From Benincasa hispida (Eukaryota > Streptophyta > Magnoliopsida > Cucurbitales > Cucurbitaceae), in assembly GCF_009727055.1 (NCBI RefSeq), contig NC_052359.1, positions 25,848,365-25,912,364 on the forward strand: a stretch of DNA of 64,000 nucleotides, in the 5' to 3' direction. The notes beneath the pieces were generated by a model that was given only the letters and a program-made list of their open reading frames with translations, was not told where the DNA came from and ran no database searches. The position numbers and the translations under genes are program-made. Shown here piece by piece: positions 9,974 through 21,681 of this stretch; position 1 is the first letter of the stretch, and the number at the start of each line of letters is the position of its first letter.

Positions 9974-12683
9974 TCAAAGATTGTCCAAAGCACACTCAGG
10001 CGGGGTTTGAGGGTAACGAGATTTGTCGGTGCAATAGTCATAGATCATATGATTGGCCTTGACCCATTGGTAATTCTTGGCTTGCACAGGGTTTAGTGTC
10101 CTATAAGCAGGCCCTTCCCACCAATTGTTGGGGTTTGAAGGGCAGTTGGCAGGGCCTGGGACAGGGCAGCCCTCGATGTCGAAGTCCTTGTAATAAGCAT
10201 AGAATGGGGCTTTCTTCCAATCAATCTTCTCCAAACCACCTCTTGTGGCCCAATCATCGGCTTCCCACAACGTTGAATATATTCCCATTGGTTGTAGCTT
10301 TGGATATGGGATCCCTTTGGCTTCGTGGTTCTTGTATACTCTTATAGGGATATCATCCACACCAAATCTTCATGGCATAAAAATCAAACATAATTAAATC
10401 AATGTCCTCATATATTATATTATATATCACAATTAACTTACATGATTAGTGAATGCGTCCATGTGATTGAATAAGTATGGAAATCAGCCGCAGGATCGAA
10501 CCAAAGATTCACCCTTTGCTCTCTGTCACCCTTTCCATGAGCATAGATGTTCGTTTGAACAGTGTATGGTTGTCCACTCCTATTTCCCAAGAACTCAAAG
10601 TCTAACTCATCACGTATTGTATCTGTGTCTGAGTTCATCTGCACCATTATTAAATATTGGATTTCATTCCATTTTTTTAATATTATCTTTTATTAATTAT
10701 TCATTTTAATGTTAACTTACATAAAATGCAGTGACTGTTCCTGCTGAGTCGCCAGGGACTAGTTTTATCTTCATGCTCACTTTTCCAAACAAGTATTGTC
10801 GTTTTGAAGCAAACCCACACCCTAAAATTAAAATCCATCAACATATTGAATTTCAAATTTTCTTTTCCATTGATATTGTATCTTATTCTAAATTCACTTA
10901 GAATGATTCATTGTTACTCTTAGAACGTAAAAATCATCCAAGTGATGTGTTCAAACGGCATCTTGATCATATGCATGCTAATGTATTCATCTCCTAAAGT
11001 TTTTGTGCTAACTACTTGGTAATTTAACATGTCATTATAGAAAAATCGTATTTATTCAAACCTATCATGTTATTTGACTAAATTATAGAGAATACCTCTA
11101 AACTTTATACTTTTTTTTAAACACATTTGTGGAACTTTTAAAAGTTTCATAATATTCTTGGACTTTCTAAATAAGGTTAAAACTATCTTTACTGTTAGTT
11201 TCTTTAATGGAAACTATTGGTTTTTTTATTTAAAAAATATCTCAAAACTTTTAAAGTATCAATAACTACCTCAAACTTCAACCAAAAAAAAAAAAATGTT
11301 TAAGACGTATCGCACACAAAAACCATTAGCACTTTTTTAAAAATACCATTGAAGCTTTCAAAGTAGCATTAATTACCCTTAGCCTTTTAAAAGTTAAAAG
11401 TGCCTCATTTCACTTCATCTTCCATTTTCTCTGTCACCTCTATTTCAATTTATTATCTAACCGTTCTCTATAGTCACTCTCCTTTTCAAGACTATCCTAG
11501 TTTTAATAATAAAGACTTTGTTGATTAATTTTTGTAATTCAAATTTATTTATTTGTTGTTTTTGTGATTAAGTAACAAAGTTCCCATGATCAAATATAAT
11601 ATTTCTTTGTCATTTGTTTTGTATTTTTGCGATTTGTTGTTTTATTGAGTTTTAAGTGGAGATTTGATTTTGGGAGTTTTGTGAGATTTTGTATTTTAAC
11701 TTTAAGTTTTGAATTTTGTTTGATTATTGAATAAATTAGTATAATAATTGGATAAATGGAAGCAAATATGAGAGTATCTATATGAAAAAATGAAAATATC
11801 TACATGAGTTTTTTTCAAATTGCTTTTGTTTCTACTCAAGGTAACTTCATAGAAATTAACTTTACTGACCATAAGAGCATTTTTTAACCTTCATTTACAA
11901 ATTAAGGATAATAGTGCAACATTTGAAAGTTCAGGAGTATTAGAAAAAACACTAATAGTTTTCGTCCTAATCGAAAGGAAATATTTGAATTTTTTTTTAA
12001 TGTTTAAAGATGTTATTGAAACCTTATAAAACTTCAAGGGTATTTTTAAAACAGATACTACCAATTTTCTTCCCAAACCAACAATTATAAGACTATTTTC
12101 TAACAATTTTTTTAAAGTTTAAACATTAATGAAACTTTTGAAATTTCATAACTATTTTATATTATTTCCTCCGAATTAAATATTTATTTTCAATTGTTAG
12201 ACAAAAGTTAAAAAGAAAAAAAAAAGTTCAAATCTACAAATAAAAGACAAATATTGAAATGGTGATAAAATTAAATTTATCATAACAAAAAAAATTAAAA
12301 AGATAAATTGAATTTTTTTCATTTAGTTAACAACATTCTTTCTTTATCTTTTTAATACAACTATCAAATGGAGAATCCTATCTTTCACCTCTAAAGAGAA
12401 ATATCATGTCAATTACTATTAAATTAAACTTACTTTTAACTTTGGTATCAACTTTTCAAATAATTTACAATGACATTATATATATAAAAAAGAAATTACC
12501 AGAGCTTTGGTCCAGAACAAGTTGAATTCCCCTGCCACCATCAAGTTGCCGGACATGGTTATCCGCCCAAGTGACCCTAAAATCCTCGAGAAAAGTGGCC
12601 GGGCGTCCTGAAACAGTGATGGAGAATGCAACAAAACACATGCAAACTAATAAACCAATGCCATTGAAACTGCTCAAACCCAT
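9974..12683 (-). CDS. XTH: Xyloglucan endotransglucosylase/hydrolase, four exons, complete
   Basis: The exons on the minus strand are 12683-12500, 10821-10721, 10638-10442 and 10367-9974. All introns are GT/AG and the phases fit, giving 291 residues. Residues 1-27 or so are a hydrophobic signal peptide. The GH16 catalytic motif DELDFEFLG sits at residues 105-113, with Glu106 as nucleophile and Glu110 as acid/base by family knowledge. NRS at 114-116 is the N-glycosylation site usual just after the motif. The C-terminal XET_C region carries conserved Cys residues ([27 protein letters not shown]) and ends ECALDNL. Enzymes of this family cut and re-join xyloglucan chains in the cell wall. Phrases such as [20 protein letters not shown] resemble the Arabidopsis XTH6/XTH7 group, from memory. 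ATG at 12683 is chosen because an upstream TTG codon is not a plausible plant start and the signal peptide follows it directly. Intron 1 is unusually long (1678 bp). Confidence 0.95.
10822..12499 (-). other. Intron 1 of the XTH gene (1678 bp)
   Basis: The donor is GTAATT after exon 1 and the acceptor TTTTAG lies before exon 2. The intron is very AT-rich, with many poly-A/T tracts (for example 11282-11295, 12210-12224). It holds no recognisable coding element. Introns 2 (10639-10720) and 3 (10368-10441) are short by contrast. Confidence 0.85.
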
Positions 12684-12761
12684 GCCTACCAATAGTTTCT
12701 TATAATAAAATAGAGAGAAAAAATGAATGTGAGATATGGCAAAACAACAAATAATAAGATG

Positions 12762-12772
12762 GTTTTTATAGA
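12762..12772 (-). promoter_or_regulatory. TATA box of the XTH gene
   Basis: The minus strand reads CTATAAAAACC about 80 bases upstream of the ATG at 12683, a normal plant distance. A CCAAT sequence on the opposite strand lies further upstream at 12812-12816. The transcription start is not determined. Confidence 0.6.
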
Positions 12773-13628
12773 TATGAAGAGGGAAGCAAATGGGTCAGTG
12801 AATTGAAATGGCCAATGAGAAATGACCATCGAACAGCATTGAACTTTGGGATACAGCTAATAACAAGTCGTAATTTGGGCCTACTTCAGTGTCATACTAC
12901 TGTTTGCAATGACCTTCTTTGTTGCTTCTTCAATGGCTTCCATACAGCTATATTTGTAACTCGATTCAGTTATACCAATTACCAACAGTGGTATTTTATG
13001 CCTGTTTTAATAACTATTTTCTCTTCAGTTTTCTCTAATTTTTAAATAAACATTTAAAACTTACTTCTTTTTAGTTTTGAAATTGACATATTTAGATAAA
13101 AAAAAAAAGAGACTATTTTTTAAACTTAATTTCACAAAAGTTCACATTTTTGTATATTTTATGATTTGTTTAAAGATAAAAAATTGTGACAATTTAATCA
13201 TTTGGGTATACTATTAGAAAAATCCTCATTCCTTGATGTTTCCAAATTTAACTACTTGACACTTTTTAAATAAAGAATTTGAAAAAAAAAATCAACATAA
13301 TTTTAAAAAAAAAAAAAAAAAACGCAGAGATTAAGGGTAATTTTAAAGAAAAACGTCAAAATATATATATGAAAAAAAAGAGTGGAGGTTGGGGCATTTT
13401 TCGGATTTTTTTCACTCTGACAAAATATTTGATATTTCAAAAATGTAAAGATTTAGATTTAATTTTTAGGCGCCTCAAGTTTTTTTTCCCCCAAATTTTT
13501 CATGCGTGAACACCACTCCTCCCGCTTGCAGTGGGTTATCCATCTCAAATGAAGACCTAGCTCGTCTTTTGTGGAGCATCTAAGAAACCTTTTCAACTTC
13601 AAATTTCTTCGCATATTCTTTCAGTTCA
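12773..13628. other. XTH upstream region, no gene seen
   Basis: This is AT-rich sequence with A-runs at 13096-13110 and 13281-13322. It serves as upstream DNA of the minus-strand XTH gene. No coding region is supported. It ends at the target duplication GTTCA (13624-13628) of the Copia element. Confidence 0.6.
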
Positions 13629-14239
13629 TGTTGGACTTGATGGGCTTCAAAACTATAATTGACGAAACAAAACTATTTGAGCTTTACTAGAAAGCCTAGC
13701 ACGAAACAAAAGCAATACCACTGGTAGAATTTGAGCTGAAACAAAACTATGTGCTAAAAGCACAATCCTCGTGAAGAATAATCTTCACCCTACATGTTGA
13801 TAGCCATGATTTACTTCAAGCAATCAGAGAATTAGAGGAGCTTTAATGACTAACCTTAATCCTTTTCTTGCAGACGAAACCGAGGGAGAAAAGGGAAAAA
13901 TAGAGGGAAAATGCTGCCGAAATTCTTCTAAACGATGGAGTATCGAGGTAAACGGTCAAGAAGGTAAAGAAGATGAAGGGAAGAAGAAGAACACCAAGAA
14001 TTTTACGTGGTTCGGCCAAATGAAGCCTACATCTACAGGAGAAGCTGATCATTTTCTTTAATCAGGGAGCTACAAAGAGTACTACAAGATGAGTTTTTTT
14101 TTTTTTTTTTTCTATAGCTATCTTTCTCTCAAACTATTTTTTCTCTATTGAATGTACAAGTAGTTTATAGATGTATTTATAGACAGCTTGTATAACTAAT
14201 TTTAACAACCTTTGAAGTTGTTTTTCACTACTTGTAACA
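13629..14239 (-). repeat. 3' LTR of the Copia element (611 bp)
   Basis: It matches 21682-22285 along its whole length, including the phrases AGCACAATCCTCGTGAAGAA and TTTAACAACCTTTGAAGTTG. A poly-T run of about 20 bases at 14094-14110 accounts for part of the length difference. Confidence 0.92.
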
Positions 14240-14260
14240 ACAATCTCCACCTTGAAAGAA
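14240..14260 (-). other. Copia polypurine tract
   Basis: The minus strand reads AAGGTGGAGATTGT directly before the LTR start TGTTACAAG. Its position between the RNase H remnant and the 3' LTR is as expected. Confidence 0.8.
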
Positions 14261-14864
14261 AACTGCAAGTTGTTTCTTCAACTTCTCTTTACTGACTCTT
14301 TTCTCCTTTAACTCTTGTCTTTAAGCTCAAACCCTATAATATCGAGACATTTTTGAAGTTTGAGCTGAGTGACAGTCTTTGTCAACATATCAGAGGCATT
14401 CTCTGAGGTATGTACTTTCAACACTTCTATTTGCTTGCTTTCAATATGTTCTCGAATGAAATGGTATTTCACATCTATTTGCTTTGTTCTATGATACTAT
14501 GGATGCTTTGATAAGTGTATAGTACTCTGATTATCGCAAAATATCTTTACTATATTATGCATGACCCCAAAATCACATAGAACACTCTTTAGCCATAAAC
14601 CCTCTTTTACTACTTTTGAAAGAGCAATAAACTCTACCTCGGTAGTAAAAAAGGCTACTACTGATTGCAATGTGGCCTTCCAACTTTGAACACATTTTTC
14701 ATATAGGAAGATATAGCCTGATAAAGATCGTCTTTCGTCTAGGTCTCCAGCATAGTCAGAGTTAACATACCCAACTAGTTCTAGTTCTCTGTTTGATAGT
14801 TGTTGATACATTAGTTTAGCACTTGTAGTGCCTTTAAGATACCTCGGCATCCACTTATTTACCT
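14261..14864 (-). pseudogene. Copia RNase H segment
   Basis: The minus-strand frame starting near 14864 reads RYLKGTTSAKLMYQ, SDYAGDLDERRSLSGYIF, FFTTEVEFIALSKVVKEGLW and FCDNQSTIHLSKHP. These are the conserved Copia RNase H blocks. An in-frame TAG at about 14494-14496 interrupts it. The frame then continues with HRTKQIDVKYHFIREHIES and SENASDMLTKTVTQLKL towards the PPT. The upstream part of the same protein lies beyond the inserted solo LTR, at 16557 and above. Confidence 0.9.
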
Positions 14865-16556
14865 TGATAATGGGCAGAAATCCCAGTTATTATAAGTTTT
14901 TTATTTAGAATTATGAGGGTTAACAAGTAGAAAACACGGTGATAATACATAGAATTTGTGAAAATTTTAGTTTTGCGTCAATTACCACCTAAATCCTCAC
15001 TGACCCAATATGATGTGTTACTCCGTGCCAAAGTGTCTACTTTTGTAGCTATCGCAGGCATCAAACGCATGCATTAGAAATAAGCATTCGCAATCGGCAT
15101 GCGCTGAAGCCAGGCGAACGCAAAGACAAACGCGTGCGCTGAAAACCGAGTTATTGCATAGACGAATGCATGTAGAGATCGCATGCATCCATCGCATGGA
15201 AGTTGTGGTGATCGAGCGAATGCGGTAATCACTTGGAGATTGCGGCCATGGAATGATAGCCATAATAGAAGATCGCAAGATTGGTAGAACGCGTTGATAC
15301 TTCAGCTGAATCAACCTTGGACGCATACCTTGGGAGTATTAACAAGATAAGACGATGTGACAATGCCCATACCGCGACAAAAGCAGTAGTGAGACATAAC
15401 GCAATCATGATAACTATCAGCGTTTAAACTCTATAAATAGCCCCTTGGACCTTTATTTCAAGACATCCGAACTTCTGCCTCAAGGAAAAGGTTTGCGATC
15501 ACAGATGAGAGCTTGAGCAAGTTTTTAGTGAGAATTCTTCACCTCCACAAACCAGACCGAGTGACGACTGAGCTTTCGCCGGAGATAGAGTCGAGAGAGA
15601 CATCTCCACCATTCATCCGTGGCACCACCAGCAGCCTTGACGCAGAGTCCTTCATTTCTCTTCTAACCTCTGTATGGTATTACATTTTAGCTTAAGATAT
15701 TAAGACATTTTGTAATCAATGCATCTCTTGATTCCTTCAATGCCATCTTCTTCACACCTTTATCTTTATCATCGTTTACCTACATCGTTTATTTATCAAA
15801 GGCGATCGCATAGTTAATCGTGTAGCCTAGAGATAGGACATATGTAGCAACCCACCGAGATGTGTGCGTTGTGCGAGTATAGTAAGTTAATCCTCTTTTC
15901 TTGGTGAAAGGCTGTAGTAACGCTTGTTTATGGGTTGTTGCAATGTTTGTCTATAAGTTAAATAACCACATCTAACTGCCTGAGTAGGTAAGAGATGGAA
16001 CGCACTAAAGCAAAGTATGCATTGTTTCTAGAGATAGGGCATAATCTTAATATCAACGCAACCATGCACTATAGAGATATAGTCAAGCGGCTGACCACCG
16101 AGAGGTGTGCAATGCGTTAGTGTGACGAGCTGGGATTACTCGAGCGATTTAAGATAATAAACATTACTATGCGTTCACAGTTGTTGTGTATCTACCTATT
16201 CTCATTGTAAGTCTTCTATTGCTCAATTTATTTAGTTAAGATTAGAAGTTATGTGTAAATCCATTAAACTTTTTCTTTTTATTTTTATTCATCGCCTCAA
16301 ACGCATTGCTTCACAAGCATTATTGAGTGACAAGTCCCTGTGTTCGACCTCGGATTGCCCGAGAAACTTGCATTTGCGTTATACTTGGCGCGAGCGTAAA
16401 AAAACTTGTGATATGGAACCAACATGGTATTGCATACTAGATTAACGCATTTTCATTCCAACGCATGACCTCAGACGCATGGGTGTAAACGTATAGCTTA
16501 AGCCATGCACAACGCATGATTGCGTGCACAACCACCCCATTAATTTTCCTCTAACA
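14865..16556 (+). mobile_element. Solo LTR, Athila-like family A, inserted in the Copia pol
   Basis: It begins TGATAATGGGCAG and ends CTCTAACA. The flanks TACCT (14860-14864) and TTCCT (16557-16561) match at four of five bases and form the target duplication. Removing the LTR and one copy of TACCT brings the Copia RNase H frame together with no gain or loss of codons. No internal region, PBS or PPT is present, so this is a solo LTR left by LTR-LTR recombination. It has the same start and layout as the copies at 29045 and 58709. Confidence 0.92.
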
Positions 16557-16974
16557 TTCCTCCCAATGCCTCTTTCCTGGATTAGCCATATATCTACTTA
16601 CAAGACTAGTAGCCAAAGCAATATCCGACCTTGTAGACACCTTTAGGTAAATTAGGCTTCCCACAACATGGGAATAGGGAATAATTGACATTACCTTTAG
16701 ATGTTCAATGTCAGATTCTTTAGGTGAATTCTCTGCTGAGAGTTTCAAATAATTAGCAATAGGAGTACAAACTGATTTAGTCTCTATCATATGATATTTC
16801 TGGAGTAATTTTTGACAATATTGAGATTGATCAATGCTATGAATGTTTGATTTTCTGTTTCTGATTATATCAATGCCTAATATTCTCTTTGTATTGCCCA
16901 TGTCTTTCATTTCAAATTCTGACTTGAGTAGAACTTTGACTTTATTCAATTCTTGCATAATTATTCCTAATCAG
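16557..16974 (-). pseudogene. Copia reverse transcriptase C-terminal segment
   Basis: The minus strand encodes MQELNKVKVLLKSEFEMKD, GNTKRILGIDIIRNRK, SQYCQKLLQKYHM, CTPIANYLKLSAENSP, and then MSIIPYSHVVGSLIYLKVST and YMANPGKRHWE, where the solo LTR cuts in. These are the RT thumb/connection blocks of Copia pol. The upstream piece, which should hold the YVDD active site, is missing. The join to the RT part above 18653 lacks about 30 codons and is occupied by a Gypsy LTR. Confidence 0.9.
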
Positions 16975-18652
16975 TCTTAACGTCACAATTATTACAATAT
17001 GCTTTTATAACATACATATACATCTCAACATCATGACTATAGAACATGCATATATGCCTCAACATCATGGCTCTACAACATATATATATGCCTCAATATC
17101 CACAAATCAGATACAACCTCACGGAATCAATATCATCTCATGCTAGCATTCAAGTATCTACGTGCACAAATAAATCGTTCAGTTCCTCATACAAGAACAT
17201 GCATCGGTTATACTATACTATCAGTCTATCATGCCATCATGCCATCATTCTGTCATAATATTCATCCATCATACTAGCATACATCTAGTGCCTGGCCTAT
17301 GGACAATTCCAGCAGTAAGATTACTTACTCAAAATTATGTCTAAGCGATAAGCAAAATAATCTTCCTTCTAGCTTAGATGAATCTTGAATCAGGCCTAAC
17401 ATCAACCAAATTTACAATTAATAAGAAGAGCTTAGTTCCAATAACCAAATTAACCAAATAATTCCTAATAATCTTACTCAAAGTGTGTTGGTCCGAACAT
17501 CACCTCATGCTACAAAATCAATACAACCCAATAACTCTAGTCATAAATCCAACCTTTACTCTCGATGGACAGCCGTTTTGAACCTTCAATTCTAACCTTT
17601 TATATCACAACTGAAACAATAAATAAGTCATTACTTAGTGGGTATCCAAAAATGATCAACAAAGACCCCAAAACTACCTAAAAGCTTGTCGAAACCACTT
17701 CCAAATCCTCTTGATAGCATACTTTAAACTCCAACGCTTCTCCAAAACTTGATTTTAAATCTCAAACAAATGTGTATCAATAGATTGAAGCAAAACACTA
17801 TCCGCCAAGAAATCCAATTAAAATAGCACAAACTTACAAACAAATCTAACAGCACCTAAGACGACGACAGGGGCGGGGCGACACTGGACGAACGAGGACG
17901 ACGTCGACAGATCTGGTGAGGTCGGTGTGCAGAAGGGCGCATGACAGAAGAGATCTATGACAGAATATCTGGACGAGCATCGGTGTGGCGCGACCTTGCA
18001 TCTTGGAGGTTGGCTAGGCGAGTGAACGATTGGCCTTGCTGGGGGGCGACTTTCGGCGTCAGCGAATGGGGCGGAATCGCAAGTCGCGCGGCTGGGCTGT
18101 TCGGGGAATGGAACGTCGGGCAGTGTGGCTGAGATGCAAAGAGAGACGATGGTGCTGGGTCACGAGCAAACGCAGCTTGGTTGGGTCACGGGCGAACGCG
18201 ACTTGCTGGCGAGGGTTCGACTGCGACATAGGGATGGAATCGGGGGGAAGGAGTGTTGGCGTGAGGGGGAAGGAGAGGGGTGAGGGAGAGAAGATCAAGA
18301 AGAAAAATAAAATATAAAATAAAAATAAAGTAAAATTTTTTATTTTAAGTTATTATATTATATGAATATATATATTTTTAAAACTCTTTCCTTCTTCTCT
18401 TGAAATTCCAAAAATCCAAATTAAATAAATTTTCTTAATTTAAAGTAAATTCTCGACAATAACTCCAAAATTAAATTCAAATGACAAAAGTCCAAATTTC
18501 ACAATTTCCTTTGATTAAACAATTAAATCGAAACATCTTTTTATTAGTAATTACAACTCAGTAATCCAAATAAATTTCCAAAATTCCAAAAATTCTCTTT
18601 AATACTAGAAATTACCGAAAGTATAATAGGAAAAAAAAAATTGGACGTTACA
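16975..18652 (-). mobile_element. Gypsy-type LTR, probably solo, inserted in the Copia RT
   Basis: On the minus strand it begins TGTAACGTCC at 18652, inside the Copia RT frame, and finishes near GACGTTA at about 16977, giving rough terminal inverted repeats (TGTAACGTC and GACGTTA). It is 1.68 kb long and has no coding capacity. The open frames in the GC-richer block at 17860-18300 carry no recognisable domain. No clear target duplication is seen, and about 30 codons of the host RT are missing at the join, so a deletion accompanied or followed insertion. The lower end is uncertain by several bases. Confidence 0.65.
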
Positions 18653-19280
18653 CCATTCTTTTGCACAAAGTCACTGAATCTTCTTATCCAGCACCTAGGG
18701 GACTGTTTAAGACCATAGATAGACCTTTTAAGTAAGCAAACATGGTCTTCTTTCCCTCTGACTTCATATCCCTTAAGTTGGCTCATGTAAATAACTTCTT
18801 CTAGGAAACTATGTAAAAAAGTTGTTTTAACATCAAGTTGCTTAACTCTAGATCATTTTGAGCCACAATAGACAGTAAGAATCTGATAGAAGTTTGCTTG
18901 ACCACTGGAGAAAATATCTCATTGAAGTTAACACCTGGTCTTTGAGTAAATCTCTTAGCTACCAACCTAGCTTTATATCTCGCTCCTTGATCATTAGGAA
19001 ATCCCTCCTTAAATTTATACACCCATCTGGATGCAATTGGTTTGCAGACTTTGGGCAAAAGTGTCAACTCCCAAGTGTTATTTCTGACTAGTGAATCAAC
19101 AACTTCATTCATTGCTTCTATCCACAACTTAGCTTTAGGACAATTTACTGCTTCTTCAAATGTTGAGGGTTCTGCTTCATTATATAAATCCGAAGTATTT
19201 AGAGCTAAGTAGTCATCATATTTTGAAGGTGGCACAATAGTTCTTCTTTGCCTATCTCTAGCCAGGCTGTACCCCCTCAA
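18653..19280 (-). pseudogene. Copia reverse transcriptase N-terminal segment
   Basis: The minus strand reads EPSTFEEAVNCPKAKLWIEA, NNTWELTLLPKVCKPIASRW, FNEIFSPVVKQTSIRFLLSI and, in a second frame, CLLKRSIYGLKQSPRCW. These are the opening blocks of Copia RT. A frame change lies between 18786 and 18801. The reading stops at FVQKNG, where the Gypsy LTR begins. Confidence 0.9.
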
Positions 19281-19318
19281 ATCTGGTTCTTCTTGTTCTG
19301 GATCAGAAATAACATCTT

Positions 19319-20146
19319 CTACTTCTTCTTCAAGATGAGGTAGTTGATCAAAATGTGATTATGAGCTTGAAGGATCAGAGCTAGCTCCACCTCAATTGCA
19401 TCATTCTTCCTTTGAGGTTCTGTGACACTAGATGTAGATTCTTGCATAAACATCTCAGTCTCCCTAAAAACAACATCTCTACTAATAATACACCTCTTCA
19501 CTGTAGGATGCCATATTCTAAATCCCTTCATTCCTTCTGTGAAACCCAAAAACATACATTTCTAGCTCGTGCAGCCAATTTCCCCTTGTTCTGATGGACA
19601 AATCCTGTGCAACCAAACACCCTTGAATTATTTAGGTTTGGCGGTTGTTTGGTTCACCTTTCTTCAAGAGTTAGTAGATTAAGAGAGGCATGAGGTCATT
19701 TATTAAGGGTATAGACAGTGTAAAATGCTGCCTCAGCCCAAAATTTCTCAGGGAGAATAGCATCTGACAATAAGCTTCTAACTCTTTCCATAATTGTTCT
19801 ATTTAATCTCTCTGCCACTCCATTTTGCTAAGGTGTATACCTAATAGTCTTGTGTCTAATAATTCCCTATTGTCTACAAAAAAACATTAAAATATTCTAC
19901 ACAGAACTCAAGCCCATTGTTAGTTCTTAGACACTTAATTTGACTGTTACACATTTTGTCAACCATAGTCTTCCATTCTTTGAACTTATCAAATACTAAG
20001 TCTTTAGATTTAAGGAAAAATATCCAACATTTTCTAGAGTAATCATCCACAAAGGTTAAGAAGTACCTGGCTCCACTCAAATATTGGAAAGGTGAGGGAC
20101 CCCATAGGGCCGAATGCACATAGTCAAGGATGGCCTTGGTTGTATG
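19319..20146 (-). pseudogene. Copia integrase remnant
   Basis: The block at 19874-20119 reads SGARYFLTFVDDYSRKCWIF and IKCLRTNNGLEF, the catalytic core region of Copia integrase, with the normal D of VDDYSR present. N replaces the second catalytic Asp of the usual RTDNGxEF. Below it, MFLGFTEGMKGFRIWHP at 19505-19555 is the integrase C-terminal GYS/KGYR-like block, and an acidic linker runs towards RT. Stops and frame changes separate the pieces. Confidence 0.88.
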
Positions 20147-21618
20147 CTAAGCCTTTACAAAACTCTCCCTTGTAGCCTTATTTATCACACAATGTTCACA
20201 GAAATATAGGCTTTGATGAATTCCCTTAGGTAGAATTCCCTGATTAGTAAGAGCTTGTAGACCTTTGGCACTAATGTGTGAGGGTATTTTGTGCCAAAGA
20301 TCTCCTTCAGTGGGCTGTTTCTGAGTTACAACCAAAGTTGAATGCATCTTCTGAACTCCTTGAACAACATAGACACCATTTATCTTGAACCCTCTAAAAA
20401 TAGGCTTGTTGTTCTTCAAAACTTCACAATAGCCTTCTTTTCCTCTATATTCACAGCCGATTAAATCAAACATGCATAGTGAAATCAAATTTCTCTTCAA
20501 CTTAGTCACATATCTGACATTTCTCAATAGTTTGACTGATCCATCTTCAAGCTTGAGTGATACAGAACGAATAGCAACCACTGGACATGAGTTATTATTA
20601 CCCATGTAAACTGAGCCTCCATCCAAATCTCTATATGTGCTAAACCAGTCCTTGTGGGGTGTCATATGAAAGGAACACCCTGAGTCTAGAACCCAATCTA
20701 GGTTCTTATTAGATTCTTCATTTGCCTTTAAATTTAATGTAGCTAGGGGATCTGAATAGAAGTAAAAATCCTCACAAACTGAGCCTTCACCTAACTGATT
20801 TTGTTGGACTTTCTGTTGAGGTCGTGGTTGCTTGTTCTTCTGCTTATTTTTCCACTTCAAGGTTCTACAATCTTTGATTAGATGTCCCAACTTTTTGCAA
20901 TATTTACATCCATGGTTTTCTCTTTGCCTTCTTTTGTTAAGTTTTGCTTCTCATTTTCCTTATTATTTTGTTTAGACTTTCCCTTAACAAATAAATCCTT
21001 AGCACTGGGCTTATCTTCCTTGTTGGTTAGGAGCTCCATCTCTCTGATTTTAAGGACTGAAATAATAATATTAGTAGTAAAGAGTCTCTACAATACTTTA
21101 GGACAGTCTTGATATCCTTATAGGAATCTGAAAGTGAGTTTAGAAACACAAAGGCTTCATTATCTACCTCAATCTCTTCTCCTTGAGTCTTGAATTCAGT
21201 AGTAATCCTTTTGAAGTCATCTAAGTTTTCTATCAAGAATTTTGAAGAACTAATTTAGAAGGTAAAAAAACATTTTCCTTAGGAAAAGCTTGTTGGGCAG
21301 ATTCTTTGTCTCATAGAGCTTATTCAGCTTACCCCACATCTTGAATGTTGTTTCTTGGTCAGTCACTTGTCTTAAAACATTGTCTGAAAAATTAAGAACA
21401 AGTGTGCCATAAGCAATTAACTCCATGTTCTCCTTCTCTTCTTCTGTTGCAGTAGTAAGTAGCTTGGCTGGATCATCAAGGGCCTTATGAGCCCTTTGTT
21501 GCCCCAAAATTGCTTTGAACTTGGCTTTCCACAAGCCAAAGTCTCCATTCCCATCAAACTTTTCAATATCATATCTTGCTACTGCCATTTCTTTGTCTGT
21601 TAATTTCCACAACTCCAA
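20147..21618 (-). pseudogene. Copia gag, zinc knuckle and protease region
   Basis: The gag start region (21618-21250) reads YDIEKFDGNGDFGLWKAKFK and GTLVLNFSDNVLRQV, the UBN2-type Copia gag. A second piece follows at 21236-21027, then a zinc knuckle CKYCKKLGHLIKDC (CX2CX4HX4C) near 20870-20915. The protease active site is DSGCSFHMT, and the pre-integrase block is GDLWHKIPSHISAKGLQAL with CEHCVINKATRESF. The knuckle-to-integrase part is open over 247 residues, while gag is broken by frameshifts near 21250 and 21027. Gag starts close to the PBS, as expected for this family. Confidence 0.9.
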
Positions 21619-21667
21619 GATTAACTTTCTTTATGAATCTTTGACTAATCTTGAAGTTTTCTTGCAG

Positions 21668-21680
21668 GTTCTGATACCAT
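21668..21680 (-). other. Primer binding site (initiator Met tRNA type)
   Basis: The minus strand reads TGGTATCAGAACC just inside the 5' LTR. It is complementary to the 3' end of plant initiator methionine tRNA, the normal Copia primer. Confidence 0.9.
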
Positions 21681-21681
21681 T

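Noticed and set aside
17860..18317. GC-rich open frames possibly representing a gene
   Set aside because: They overlap on both strands inside the Gypsy LTR that interrupts the Copia RT, with no domain.
16970..18657. Target duplication for the Gypsy LTR in the Copia RT
   Set aside because: The flanks ATCAG and CCATT do not match, and codons are missing, so no duplication is claimed.
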